From Nonomuraea sediminis (GTDB lineage: Bacteria; Actinomycetota; Actinomycetes; Streptosporangiales; Streptosporangiaceae), in the NCBI RefSeq assembly GCF_018531495.1, contig NZ_JAHDTI010000003.1, forward strand, positions 372,001-436,000: 64,000 bases of DNA, given 5' to 3'. The notes below the pieces were generated by a model. That model was given only the letters and a program-made list of their open reading frames with translations, was not told the origin of the DNA and made no database searches. Within the stretch, counting starts at the first letter, position 1. Every line of letters starts with the position of its first letter. The translations under genes and the position numbers were made by a program. Shown piece after piece: positions 16,511-24,600 of the stretch.

Positions 16511-16547
16511 CAGGCCCTTCACCCGTCGATGGCAGGTGAAGGGCCTG
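16511..16547 (+). terminator. Hairpin after the NUDIX gene
   Basis: Perfect 13-base arms (16511-16523 and 16535-16547, CAGGCCCTTCACC) with an 11-base loop, 32 bases after the stop codon. It closes the HATPase-hemC-NUDIX unit. Confidence 0.8.
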
Positions 16548-16559
16548 CCTGTCGCTGAC

Positions 16560-17102
16560 CGGCTTGTGGCCCTAGCCCCCTTGCGGTCCTGCTGCTAGTG
16601 ACGGGCGTGGTCGGATCGTTTCGGAGCCAATCTCGCGAGACCCACCAAGATCACGCTCCCGGGGCCAGGAGGGAAGTGCTGAGGGCAGGGGCGACGCCCC
16701 TCCTCCATTGGCGGACCAGCGTAATGGCCCCCGGACCGTGATCTTGCCCACGAGATCAGCACCACCGCAACGATCCGTCAACACCCTCACGTCCGTTTCA
16801 GTGTTGTTAGACCCCCGCCAACATGAGGCTCTGACCTGCGGATATGTGCCCATTAGCTTGGCCCGTACGTGGCCCGCGAACAGTGATCCATGGTGAGTCA
16901 TAGTGAGACTCTGTGAGACATCGTTCTGCGCCACCGGCAGCATTTCCGCAGGTCAGATACGAGGCAACCCCCCGATCAGCGATGAAACGATCATCGAGGT
17001 TTCGTCCACAAGCTACAGATGTTCTTCCAGGGAGACGCTCCTCCGGCGATGACGCTCCCCCGCTGTAACGCCCCTGCGTGAACGTGGCCGAGCGGGGCCG
17101 AG
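16560..17102. other. Intergenic region without a recognised gene
   Basis: About 540 bases of lower coding quality between two convergent units. I see no gene, hairpin or insertion element. The words TGACCTGCGGATATG (around 16831) and its partial inverse near 16930-16957 are the only symmetry noticed. It may be the far boundary of the accessory block that starts near 9.3 kb. Confidence 0.4.
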
Positions 17103-18587
17103 TCACCGTGCGTTGTCGAATTCCCTCAGGAGGAGGTCGAACTCCCTCCGCAGGAGGTCGAGTACGGCCTCGACCAGCAGCTCACCGGTGGCGGCCTCGA
17201 AGTAGCTCATGAGCGCCTCGTAGCCGCCCACGGCATGCGCGGCGGCATCAGCGACATATCCGAAGTAGCCGTCGGTGTAGCCGACGACCCGCGTGACGGG
17301 GAACGGGCTGCGTTCCTTGATCTGCGCGGCGAGCGTCGTGAACAGCTCGACGGGCACGTGCGCCCACGCGACCCCGCCCAGCCGCACCACGCTGATCGGC
17401 AGCTCCATCACCGGAGGCAGCGCGGCCTCGCCCAGGGCGGCCAGCCCCCGCGCCCCCTCGACCACCGACTGCGCCACCCGGTCACAAGGATCCCGCCCCA
17501 CCGCCTCCCGCGCCTCCGCCAGCCTCACCTCGACCTCACCCCGCCCGGGAAAACCCCGCACCGGCAACGCCACCGTGCCCCGCCTGATCCTCGGCCCAGA
17601 ATCAGAGAACGGTACGGCGGGCAACACCACCCCGCCTTGCCCGATCCCCGGACCCGGATCAGAGACTGGCCGCGCAGCGGGCAACGCCCCGGAGTCCTGC
17701 CCGATCCTCGGCTCCGGATCAGAGACTGCCCGCACGGCGGGCAACGCCACCGTGTCTTGCCTGCTCCTCGGGGCCGGATTGGAGAGCGGACGGGCGGTTG
17801 GCGGGGCCACGGGGTCCTGTCTGGTCCTCGGGTCCGGGGCAGGGAGTGGTTGGGCGGTGGGTAGGGCTCGCAGGATGGGGGTGGCCAGGAGGTCGCCCAG
17901 GCGGGTGGCCTCGGTGGTGTCGCGGCCTCGCCGTACGAAACGGGGGCTGACGTCGCCGGCGGCGCCCTGCAGGAAGGCGACGACGCCGGGCAGCGAGCGG
18001 CGGGCGGCGCCGGGCCAGTCGGCCGACCAGGACAGGTTGTCCGGGCCGAGCACCGTGGGGTGACAGGCGTAGTCGACGAGCAGCGCCTCGACCCCCTCGG
18101 GACCGTGGAGCGCGAGCACCCCGGCGGAGGTGTCGTGCGGCCCGTCGGGGCGGTGCCGGTTGGCGCCGACGCCGGGCGCGTCGGGCGAGCACCACAGCGC
18201 CCGCACCCGCCGCCGCTCGAGCACCACGCCCTCGACGGCCGCGACCAGCGCCTCGACCAGTTCGGGAGACCGTACGGCGGGCAGGAAGGGATGGATCGAC
18301 CCCGACCACCCCGACGGTCCCGAGTGGGTGTGCGAGGCGCACACCACCACCCGCTCGTCAGGCACTCCCGGCACGGCCCCGGCCAGCCGGCGCGCCAGGT
18401 CCGTGGACACGGCGACCGCGTCCAGGCACAGCCACGCCACGCCGGGATCGCCGGCCGTACTCAGCCAGACGATCGTGGCACGCAGCGGATCGGCGGCGCC
18501 GTCGGCGACGCCCTCGCGGGCGGCGTACCCGTCGAGCGGGTGACCGGCAGGGGGCGTGACGTCGAGCGATGCGGCGGCCAGCAGCAC
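17103..18587 (-). CDS. Neutral ceramidase-like hydrolase with internal repeat insert
   Basis: 494 residues of the neutral/alkaline non-lysosomal ceramidase N-terminal-domain family: zinc motif CASHTHSGP near residue 85-93, and the catalytic-serine loop QGAAGDVSPR. True ceramidases are 650-750 residues and secreted; this one is short and has no signal peptide, so it is probably a cytoplasmic amidase-like relative. Residues about 250-345 are an insert of four to five copies of a 20-residue, Pro/Arg-rich repeat (for example SDPEPRIGQDSGALPA). The gene starts 13 bases after the SIS gene, in a unit with a GlcNAc-kinase-like gene. An amino-sugar amide substrate is as likely as ceramide. Confidence 0.75.
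   Translation of the reverse strand: MLLAAASLDVTPPAGHPLDGYAAREGVADGAADPLRATIVWLSTAGDPGVAWLCLDAVAVSTDLARRLAGAVPGVPDERVVVCASHTHSGPSGWSGSIHPFLPAVRSPELVEALVAAVEGVVLERRRVRALWCSPDAPGVGANRHRPDGPHDTSAGVLALHGPEGVEALLVDYACHPTVLGPDNLSWSADWPGAARRSLPGVVAFLQGAAGDVSPRFVRRGRDTTEATRLGDLLATPILRALPTAQPLPAPDPRTRQDPVAPPTARPLSNPAPRSRQDTVALPAVRAVSDPEPRIGQDSGALPAARPVSDPGPGIGQGGVVLPAVPFSDSGPRIRRGTVALPVRGFPGRGEVEVRLAEAREAVGRDPCDRVAQSVVEGARGLAALGEAALPPVMELPISVVRLGGVAWAHVPVELFTTLAAQIKERSPFPVTRVVGYTDGYFGYVADAAAHAVGGYEALMSYFEAATGELLVEAVLDLLRREFDLLLREFDNAR
17570..17840. repeat. About 60-base in-frame tandem repeat inside the ceramidase-like gene
   Basis: Four to five imperfect copies of about 60 bases, each containing a GCCGATCCTCGG-like segment, GGATCAGAGACTG and GGCGGGCAACGCC. 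Length stays a multiple of three, so the protein gains a 20-residue repeat per copy. Confidence 0.75.
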
Positions 18588-18600
18588 GCCCGCACCTCCT

Positions 18601-19257
18601 TCAGCTGTCGACGTTGAAGCTCCTCAGCACGCGCGGCGCGGGCATACGCGACACGGCCTCGCAGGCGATCGCCTGCACGATGAGCGTCCCGGCGACGGTC
18701 GAGGTGGCGCCGTAGGGCGGGTCGCCCGGCAGCACGGCGTCCCCCGGCACGCCGCAGTTGTCGATCACGAGGGAGGCCACGTCGGCGAGCTTGTGCCCGC
18801 TGGGCACGCGGGACGGCACGGACCGGGTGTGCGCGAGCGAGGTCACCGCGATCACGTAGGCGCCCCGCGCCACGCAGCAGGCGGCGAACTCGACGGGAAC
18901 GGCGTTCCGGCCCGAGTTGGACGCCACGATCACCACGTCTCCTGCGGCGATGCCGCGATCCTCGACCAGGATCTCGGCGAGCCCGGTCAGCCGCTCGAGC
19001 GCGGAGCTCTTGTGCGGGCCCTCGTGCAGCATCAGCGCGGGCTCCAGTACGGCCCGCACGTCGGCGAGCCCGCCCGCCCTGGCGTACAGCTCCTCGGCCA
19101 GCAGGTGCGAGTGCCCGGTGCCGAACACCCACAGCCGCCCGCCGGAGGCCAGCGCGTCGGCGAGCCGCTCGCCCGCCTCCTTGATGGCCTCCAACTGCGT
19201 GCCGACGACCCGGGCGGCGATCGAGGTGGCGGCGGTCAGGTAGGCCTCGGCGCTCAC
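18601..19257 (-). CDS. SIS domain protein (UPF0309-like)
   Basis: 218-residue sugar-isomerase (SIS) fold protein. The N-terminal helix is followed by GRLWVFGTGHSHLLAEELYARAGG and the second phosphosugar loop VVIVASNSGRNAVPVEFA. The family binds phosphorylated (amino)sugars. GTG at 19257 is the start. Upstream, its 5' end has been copied in tandem (19258-19367). Position between a GlcNAc-kinase-like gene and the ceramidase-like gene suggests it acts on the kinase product. Confidence 0.87.
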   Translation of the reverse strand: MSAEAYLTAATSIAARVVGTQLEAIKEAGERLADALASGGRLWVFGTGHSHLLAEELYARAGGLADVRAVLEPALMLHEGPHKSSALERLTGLAEILVEDRGIAAGDVVIVASNSGRNAVPVEFAACCVARGAYVIAVTSLAHTRSVPSRVPSGHKLADVASLVIDNCGVPGDAVLPGDPPYGATSTVAGTLIVQAIACEAVSRMPAPRVLRSFNVDS

Positions 19258-19367
19258 GGGAGTGCCCCTGCGGTCAGGCAGGTCATGGGAGTGCTCCCTC
19301 GGTCAGGTAGGCCTCGGCGGTCATGGGAGTGCTCCTGCGGTCAGGTAGGCCTTGGCGGGATGGTCAT
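19258..19367 (-). repeat. Tandem copies of a translation start region
   Basis: Reading leftward, the block ATGACC...GCCTACCTGACCG..GGAGCACTCCC occurs three times before the real SIS start, with ATG at 19367, 19324 and 19286 and GTG at 19257. Spacings of 43, 38 and 29 bases put the copies in different frames. The first ATG overlaps the kinase stop (ATGA). The 19324 and 19286 ATGs open 13- and 10-codon peptides whose TGA stops overlap the next start. See findings. Confidence 0.8.
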
Positions 19368-20374
19368 GCGAGGTCATCGGTCCCGGTTTCGTGGGGGGTG
19401 GCTGGGGTTGGGAAGCGGTGGACGGAGATGAGGTCGGCGTAGGGGCCCGGCGGCCCGGTGGCGAGCCGCGCCGCGCCGTCCAGCGGGCTCCCGGCCGCCG
19501 CGACCAGCTCGACAGAAGTGTCCAGGGCGGCTCTGAAGGGGTCGAGCAGGGCCTGGCCCGCCGTGAAGAGGCCACCGGTGAGGGCGACGGGCACAACCTC
19601 GGCGGTGGCGGTGGCGGCCGCCTTGGCATACGCGGTTGCGGCCGCCTCGGCGTGCACAGTGGTGGCCGTCTCGGTGTGCGTGGTGGTGGCGAGCCAGCGG
19701 GCGGCTGTGGTGACCGTCTCGGCCAGGTCGGCAGCGGCGGCGCGGACGATGCCGGTCGCTACCGGGTCGCCTTCGGCTGCGGCCTCGAACACCCGGGGCG
19801 CGAAGCGGGCCACGTCGTCCACCAGCGTGGGCGAGCCGTACAGCGCGGCGGGGTCGAGCCCGGGCGCGGCGAGCAGCGTCCGGGGCCCGCGGCCGTCGCG
19901 GGAGCGCTGGACGGCGGCGAGCCCGGCGCGGCCGATGGCGAAGGCGCTGCCCGCGTCGCCGAAGAGGTAGCCGCCGCCGTCGACCTTCATGAAGGCGCCG
20001 GACCGGGAGACGGCCAGGCACACCACCCCGGTGCCCGCCGCCAGCACGACGCCGGACCCGCCGGGCAGCGCGCCCGCGTGCGCGGTCACCATGTCCTCAG
20101 ATATCCGGACTTCGGCTGCGCGCAGGACCTTGGCCACGCCGGAGGCGAGCGACGCCAGGCCCTCGACCGTGCCGGGGTACCCGGTCAACCCGAGGCATGC
20201 CACGCCGACCGGGCCGCGCAGCCCGGCCGAGCGGGCGGCCTGCCGTACGGCCTCGACGATGGCGGGCACACCACCGGCGTGGGCGTACCCGGGGCCGGCG
20301 CCCGTGCGGCCCTCGGGCAGGACCCGCAGCCGCAGCGCGGACTGTCCGCCATCGACGGCGACGTGCCGGTTCAC
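19364..20374 (-). CDS. BadF/BcrA-type ATPase, N-acetylglucosamine kinase-like
   Basis: 336-residue ASKHA-fold sugar kinase. It has a phosphate-1-like start (HVAVDGGQSALRLRV), AAGTGVVCLAVS, GGYLFGDAGSAFAIGRAGL and a second phosphate-binding loop VVPVALTGGLFTAG. It resembles GlcNAc kinase. Residues about 225-260 are an alanine/threonine-rich low-complexity stretch (TTTHTETATTVHAEAAATAY), unusual for the family. GTG start at 20374. It is in a unit with GntR, P450, SIS and ceramidase-like genes. A half-matching DasR-type operator lies 80-100 bases upstream. Confidence 0.82.
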   Translation of the reverse strand: MNRHVAVDGGQSALRLRVLPEGRTGAGPGYAHAGGVPAIVEAVRQAARSAGLRGPVGVACLGLTGYPGTVEGLASLASGVAKVLRAAEVRISEDMVTAHAGALPGGSGVVLAAGTGVVCLAVSRSGAFMKVDGGGYLFGDAGSAFAIGRAGLAAVQRSRDGRGPRTLLAAPGLDPAALYGSPTLVDDVARFAPRVFEAAAEGDPVATGIVRAAAADLAETVTTAARWLATTTHTETATTVHAEAAATAYAKAAATATAEVVPVALTGGLFTAGQALLDPFRAALDTSVELVAAAGSPLDGAARLATGPPGPYADLISVHRFPTPATPHETGTDDLA

Positions 20375-20454
20375 GTGGTCGTTCCGTGCACCACAGCCTC
20401 CTCACGGATCGCCGGCCCCTACTGTGGGGCTCGGCGGCGCCTGCCGTAAAGAAA

Positions 20455-20472
20455 CCTGACTAGACCAATTCG
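20455..20472. promoter_or_regulatory. Possible DasR/GntR-type operator upstream of the kinase
   Basis: On the minus strand the sequence reads TTGGTCTAGTCAGG. The left half is identical to the dre core (TGGTCTAGACCA) recognised by DasR-like GntR regulators; the right half deviates at three positions. It lies in the only sizeable gap of the 17.1-22.6 kb unit. Confidence 0.35.
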
Positions 20473-20496
20473 CCCGCGTGCCGGGGGAGAAGCGGG

Positions 20497-21864
20497 TCAG
20501 ACCACTTCGCGCGGGATCAGGGTCATCGGCACGCCGTGCCGAGGGCGCAGCGTCACGGTCGCCTCGGGCACCACCTCCGCGCCCGGCCGCAGGTCCAGCC
20601 GGAAGCGCTGAGCGATCATCGCGATGATCAGGGTGGCCTCCATGACGGCGAACCCGGCCCCCACGCAGATCCGCCGCCCGCCGCCGAAGGGCAGGTAGGC
20701 GAAGCGCGGATGGGTGGCGCCGGGCAGGAAGCGCTCGGGGTCGAACCGGTCGGGGTCCTGCCACAGCCGCGGGTTGCGATGGGCGAGGTAGACGGGGATG
20801 ACCACGTTGGTGCCTGCCGGGATCCGGCGGCCGTCCAGGATGTCGGGTTCGACGGTCTTCCTGACGATCGACCAGGCGGGCGGGTAGAGCCGCAACGCCT
20901 CCTGGAAGGCGGCGGCGGTCCACACCAGCTTCTCCGCGTCGTCCGCGGTGGGCGTGCGGCCGCCGAGCACCTCGTCGACCTCGGCGTACACCCGCTCGCG
21001 CGTCTGCGGGTGCAGCGCGAGCAGGTACCAGAGCCAGGCCAGGCCGTTGGCGGTGGTCTCGTGCCCGGCCAGCAGGAACGTCATCAGCTCGTCGCGGATC
21101 TGCCGCCGGTCCATCGGCGCGCCCGTCTCCGGGTCGCGGACCGCGAGCAGCAGGCCCAGCAGGTCGTCGGAGCCCTCGGGGTGCCGGTCGATGATGCCTT
21201 CCACGACCTCGTCGGTGGTGTCGAGCACGTCGTGGATCCAGCGCAGCCCAGGGGTCCACGCCGGGGCCCGCCGTACCAGTGCGGGGGCCTTGTCCAGCAG
21301 CCAGGGCGGCGGGTTGAACAGCAGTTGCAGCCGCGAGACGCGGACGCCCGCCCGCAGGCCCGTCGTCAGGACGGGCCCGAGCCTGGCGGCCTCGGCGGAC
21401 AGTTCGGTGCCGAACAGGGCGCGGCCGACGACGTCGAGCGTGAGGCGGTTCATCGCGGTCGCGGCGTCGAGCTCGGCGGGGCGGGCGGGCAGCGTGTCGA
21501 GGAAGTCGGCGATCGCGGCCGTCATGTGCTCGGCGAAGCGGCCCAGGTGGCGCTTGGCGAACATGGGCTGGATGAGCCGGCGCTGCGCCGCCCACCGCTC
21601 CCCCTCGCTGGTGAGCAGGCCGTCGCCGACGACCAGCGACAGCAGCCGGTACTGCTCGGACTTGGCGTAGACGTGCTGGTGGGTGACGAGGATCCGCTCC
21701 AGGTGCTCCGGCGCCCAGGCCACGTAGTAGCCGATGCGGCCCGCCTCGATCCGCACCAGCCCCGCTGACCTGTCGTTGATCATGCCGAAGCGTTCGAGGA
21801 CCTGCTGGGAGGTGAACAGGGCACGCAGCCGCTGCCTGCGGTTGATGCGGACGACCTCCACCAT
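20497..21864 (-). CDS. Cytochrome P450 (CYP102/CYP110-like class)
   Basis: 455 residues, longer than the soluble bacterial type and similar to fatty-acid or terpene hydroxylase classes. It has AGHETT at 266-271, ExxR (EALR, 322-325), PERF near 376-379 and haem loop FGGGRRICVGAGFA with Cys400. It has no reductase domain. It sits between GntR and the kinase gene on the same strand with 31 bases to the GntR stop, so GntR control is likely. Why a P450 lies in an amino-sugar-like unit is unclear. Confidence 0.93.
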   Translation of the reverse strand: MVEVVRINRRQRLRALFTSQQVLERFGMINDRSAGLVRIEAGRIGYYVAWAPEHLERILVTHQHVYAKSEQYRLLSLVVGDGLLTSEGERWAAQRRLIQPMFAKRHLGRFAEHMTAAIADFLDTLPARPAELDAATAMNRLTLDVVGRALFGTELSAEAARLGPVLTTGLRAGVRVSRLQLLFNPPPWLLDKAPALVRRAPAWTPGLRWIHDVLDTTDEVVEGIIDRHPEGSDDLLGLLLAVRDPETGAPMDRRQIRDELMTFLLAGHETTANGLAWLWYLLALHPQTRERVYAEVDEVLGGRTPTADDAEKLVWTAAAFQEALRLYPPAWSIVRKTVEPDILDGRRIPAGTNVVIPVYLAHRNPRLWQDPDRFDPERFLPGATHPRFAYLPFGGGRRICVGAGFAVMEATLIIAMIAQRFRLDLRPGAEVVPEATVTLRPRHGVPMTLIPREVV

Positions 21865-21877
21865 GACGGCTCCAGCT

Positions 21878-21896
21878 ATTAGGTGTGACGTCTAAT
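21878..21896. promoter_or_regulatory. Imperfect 19-base palindrome between GntR and P450 genes
   Basis: ATTAGGTGTGACGTCTAAT has 9-base half-sites matching at 7 positions. It covers the last base of the GntR stop and lies 14 bases before the P450 start. Candidate operator of the adjacent GntR protein. Confidence 0.45.
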
Positions 21897-22612
21897 TAGA
21901 GAGTACCGGTGCGGAGCTCGGCGGTGAAGGCGTAGCGGTCGCCGCGGTAGATGCCGGTGGTGTACTCGCAGACCCGTTCGCGGCGGTCCAGGCTGATGCC
22001 GCTGAAGGCGATGCAGGGCTGGGTGACCGGGATGCCGAGCCAGCCGGCGGTCCTCTGGTCGGGCATCACCGGCTCCAGCTTGCTGGTGCCGCTGACCACT
22101 TCGGCGCCGTAGCGGGAGGCCAGCAGCTCGTAGAGCGAGCCCTCCAGGTGCTCCTCCGCCAACCCCGGCACGTAGGCGCCGGGCACGACGGTCCGCTCGA
22201 CCACCATCGGCTCGTCGTCGGCCAGCCTCAGCCGTGCGAAGGAGATCACCGGGTCACCGACGGGGATCCGCAGCCGCCCGGCCAGCGCGCGCTCCGCCTT
22301 CAGCGTGCGGAACTCCAGCATCCGCGTGGAGGGCGTCATGCCGCGGCGCCGGATGCTCTCGGAGAAGGACACCATGGCCAGGCGCTTGGCCAGCTTCGGG
22401 CTGGTGGTGTAGGTGCCGCTGCCGCGCCTGCGCACCAGCAGGTCCTCCAGCACGAGCTCGTCGACGGCCCTGCGCAGCGTCATCCTGGCCACGTGCCAGC
22501 GCTCGGCCAGCCGCCGCTCCGACGGCAGCGCCGCGCCCTCGGGGAGCGAGTCGATCAGGTTGAGCAGCAACGCCCGGATCTCGGCCACCTTCCCGGGCAG
22601 CGAGGCATACAC
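21896..22612 (-). CDS. GntR-family regulator, HutC/DasR subfamily
   Basis: About 238 residues: winged helix at the N-terminus (LPSERRLAERWHVARMTLRRAVDELV, RRRGSGTYT) and a C-terminal UTRA ligand domain (ISFARLRLADDEPMVVERT, GISLDRRERVCEYTTGIYRGDRY). HutC/DasR members usually bind phosphorylated sugars or amino sugars. The start is uncertain: GTG 22612, or GTG 22642, which would overlap the lipoprotein gene by 23 bases. It is first in the leftward unit GntR, P450, kinase, SIS, ceramidase-like. Confidence 0.88.
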   Translation of the reverse strand: MYASLPGKVAEIRALLLNLIDSLPEGAALPSERRLAERWHVARMTLRRAVDELVLEDLLVRRRGSGTYTTSPKLAKRLAMVSFSESIRRRGMTPSTRMLEFRTLKAERALAGRLRIPVGDPVISFARLRLADDEPMVVERTVVPGAYVPGLAEEHLEGSLYELLASRYGAEVVSGTSKLEPVMPDQRTAGWLGIPVTQPCIAFSGISLDRRERVCEYTTGIYRGDRYAFTAELRTGTL

Positions 22613-22619
22613 GGACCCA

Positions 22620-23090
22620 CTATGACGTGATATTCCCGACACCGTCGACCACGAGCTTGCCCTGCGGCCCGAGCTCTCCGCACTCGGGCCCGTTCGGGAA
22701 GAGGCCTTCCGGCGTGATCTCCACCGTCCTGTCGAGCAGCTTCGTGCTCGCCTCGTCGAACAGGGCCAGGGTCACCTGGACGCGACGCTTGGGCAGGCCG
22801 GGGACCTCGGCCATGCCGTACTTGCCGCCGGTCGGGGTCGACTTCGCCGAGCACTCGGAGCCGGTGCAGGTCTGCTGTCCTGCGGCCTGCGCGGGGAAGA
22901 GTTCGAGCACCGGGCGCCGGCAGCGGCCGTCCCAGCACACCTCCAGCTCCGCCCTGCTCACGCCGGCCGCGAGCGGGGGCTGCAGGGTCACCCCGACACC
23001 GGCGAACGCGCCGATATCCGTACACGCGCGTTCCTGCGCGCAGCCGGTCAGCAGGGCGGCGAGGGCGACGATCACCACAAGACGGTGCAT
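22620..23090 (-). CDS. Predicted lipoprotein
   Basis: 156-residue lipoprotein: signal MHRLVVIVALAALLTGC with lipobox LLTGC, so Cys17 would be lipidated. The mature part has several cysteines (CTDIG, CWDGRCRRP, TCTGSECS) and a beta-rich C-terminus (RRVQVTLALFDEASTKLL). I do not recognise a family. ATG at 23090 follows AGCAGGT. It diverges from the flavin oxidoreductase gene with a 43-base gap and ends just before or within the GntR start. Confidence 0.7.
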   Translation of the reverse strand: MHRLVVIVALAALLTGCAQERACTDIGAFAGVGVTLQPPLAAGVSRAELEVCWDGRCRRPVLELFPAQAAGQQTCTGSECSAKSTPTGGKYGMAEVPGLPKRRVQVTLALFDEASTKLLDRTVEITPEGLFPNGPECGELGPQGKLVVDGVGNITS

Positions 23091-23133
23091 ACCTGCTTGG
23101 ACGTCGCGAAAGGCTGTCTGCGATCCTGCTGGA

Positions 23134-24600
23134 ATGGACGATCTTTGGTTCGGGGCGTTCCTGACGCCCGAGGCTGCGGCCCGGGAACGGCTGATGCGGC
23201 ACGTCACGCTGGCCGAGCAGCTCGGGCTCGACCTGGTCGGCATCCAGGACCACCCCTACCAGCCGGCGTTCCTGGACACCTGGACGCTGCTGTCGGCCAT
23301 CGCGCAGCGCACCGAGCGGATCCGGCTCGTCCCCGATGTGATCAACCTGCCGCTGCGCCCGCCCGCCGTGCTGGCGCGCGCCGCGGCCACGCTGGACATC
23401 CTCAGCGGCGGCCGGGTCGAGCTCGGCGTGGGCGCGGGCGCGTTCTGGGACGGGGTCGCCTCGATGGGCGGGCCGCGGCTGTCGCCCGGCGAGGCGGTGA
23501 ACGCGCTGGCCGAGGCCATCACGGTGCTGCGCGAGCTGTGGACGCCTGGTGACCCCGTGACGTTCCGCGGCACCCACCACCGCCTGGAGGCCGCGCAGCC
23601 GGGGCCGTTCCCGCCGCACCGGATCGGGATCTGGGTGGGCGCGCTCAAACGCAGGATGCTGGAGCTGACCGGCAGGATGGCCGACGGCTGGCTGCCCTCC
23701 TCGGCCTACAGCCCGCCCGAGGCGGTCGCCCGCCAGGCCAAGGTGATCGACGCCGCCGCGGCCGACCTCGGGCGCGACCCCGCGGAGATCCGCAAGGTCT
23801 ACAACATCGGCGGCAGCTTCTCCCCGCTGGCCGGCGGCGGGTTCCTGGACGGGCCGCCGAGCCTGTGGGCCGAGCAGCTGACCGAGCTGGTCCTCACGGT
23901 CGGCATGAGCGGTTTCGTCCTCGCTCCCGGCCTCGACGCCGAGCGCGATCTGCGGGTCTTCGCCGAGGAGGTGGCCCCCGAGGTACGGCGGGCCGTGGCG
24001 GCCGAGCGTGGCACCGCCGCGCCCGCGGGGCCCGAGCGGCCGGCCGTACGGGTGACCGATCTGGACGAGGGCGCGCGGCCGCACGCGCCCAAGCACGACC
24101 CGGCCGAGCTCAGCCCGGCGCAGCGGCAGGCCGGGCAGCACCTGGTGGACGTGCACAACGGCTACCGGCAGGAGCTGCGGCAGGTGCGCGACGCGGTCGA
24201 CCAGGTCGCGGCCGGGGCGCTCGACGGCAGCGCGCTGCGGTCGCTGATCAACCGGCTGACCATGCGGCAGAACTACTGGACGCTGGGCACGTTCTGCGCG
24301 ACGTTCTGCCGGCTGGTGACCGTGCACCACACGATCGAGGACGAGGCGATGTTCCCCGCGCTGCTCCAGCGCGACGGCGAGCTGGCGCCGGTGATCAAGA
24401 AGCTGGAGCAGGAGCACGAGGTCATCGCCGAGCTGCTGACCCGCCTGGACGAGGCCTGCGTCGACCTGATCCGCGACCCCGCCCACCTCGACCGGGTCCG
24501 CGCCCAGGTCGACCGGCTCTCGGAGACCCTGTCCTCGCACTTCGCCTACGAGGAGGAGGAACTCGTCGAGCCGATCAGCCGGTTGGACGTCGAGATCTAG
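23134..24600 (+). CDS. Luciferase-like flavin oxidoreductase fused to a hemerythrin domain
   Basis: 488 residues with two modules. Residues 1 to about 300 are an LLM-class (bacterial luciferase-like, F420 or FMN) TIM barrel: GIQDHPYQPAFLDTWTLLSAIA, GRVELGVGAGAFWDGVASMGG, RIGIWVGALKRRML. Residues about 335-485 are a HHE hemerythrin with metal-binding histidines in HNGYRQEL, HHTIEDEAMFPAL, EQEHEVI and SSHFAYEEEEL. The fusion couples an oxygen- or NO-binding di-iron domain to a flavin enzyme. The start ATG has a weak RBS. It converges with the FtsH-like gene, overlapping by 4 bases at the stops. Confidence 0.85.
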   Translation: MDDLWFGAFLTPEAAARERLMRHVTLAEQLGLDLVGIQDHPYQPAFLDTWTLLSAIAQRTERIRLVPDVINLPLRPPAVLARAAATLDILSGGRVELGVGAGAFWDGVASMGGPRLSPGEAVNALAEAITVLRELWTPGDPVTFRGTHHRLEAAQPGPFPPHRIGIWVGALKRRMLELTGRMADGWLPSSAYSPPEAVARQAKVIDAAAADLGRDPAEIRKVYNIGGSFSPLAGGGFLDGPPSLWAEQLTELVLTVGMSGFVLAPGLDAERDLRVFAEEVAPEVRRAVAAERGTAAPAGPERPAVRVTDLDEGARPHAPKHDPAELSPAQRQAGQHLVDVHNGYRQELRQVRDAVDQVAAGALDGSALRSLINRLTMRQNYWTLGTFCATFCRLVTVHHTIEDEAMFPALLQRDGELAPVIKKLEQEHEVIAELLTRLDEACVDLIRDPAHLDRVRAQVDRLSETLSSHFAYEEEELVEPISRLDVEI

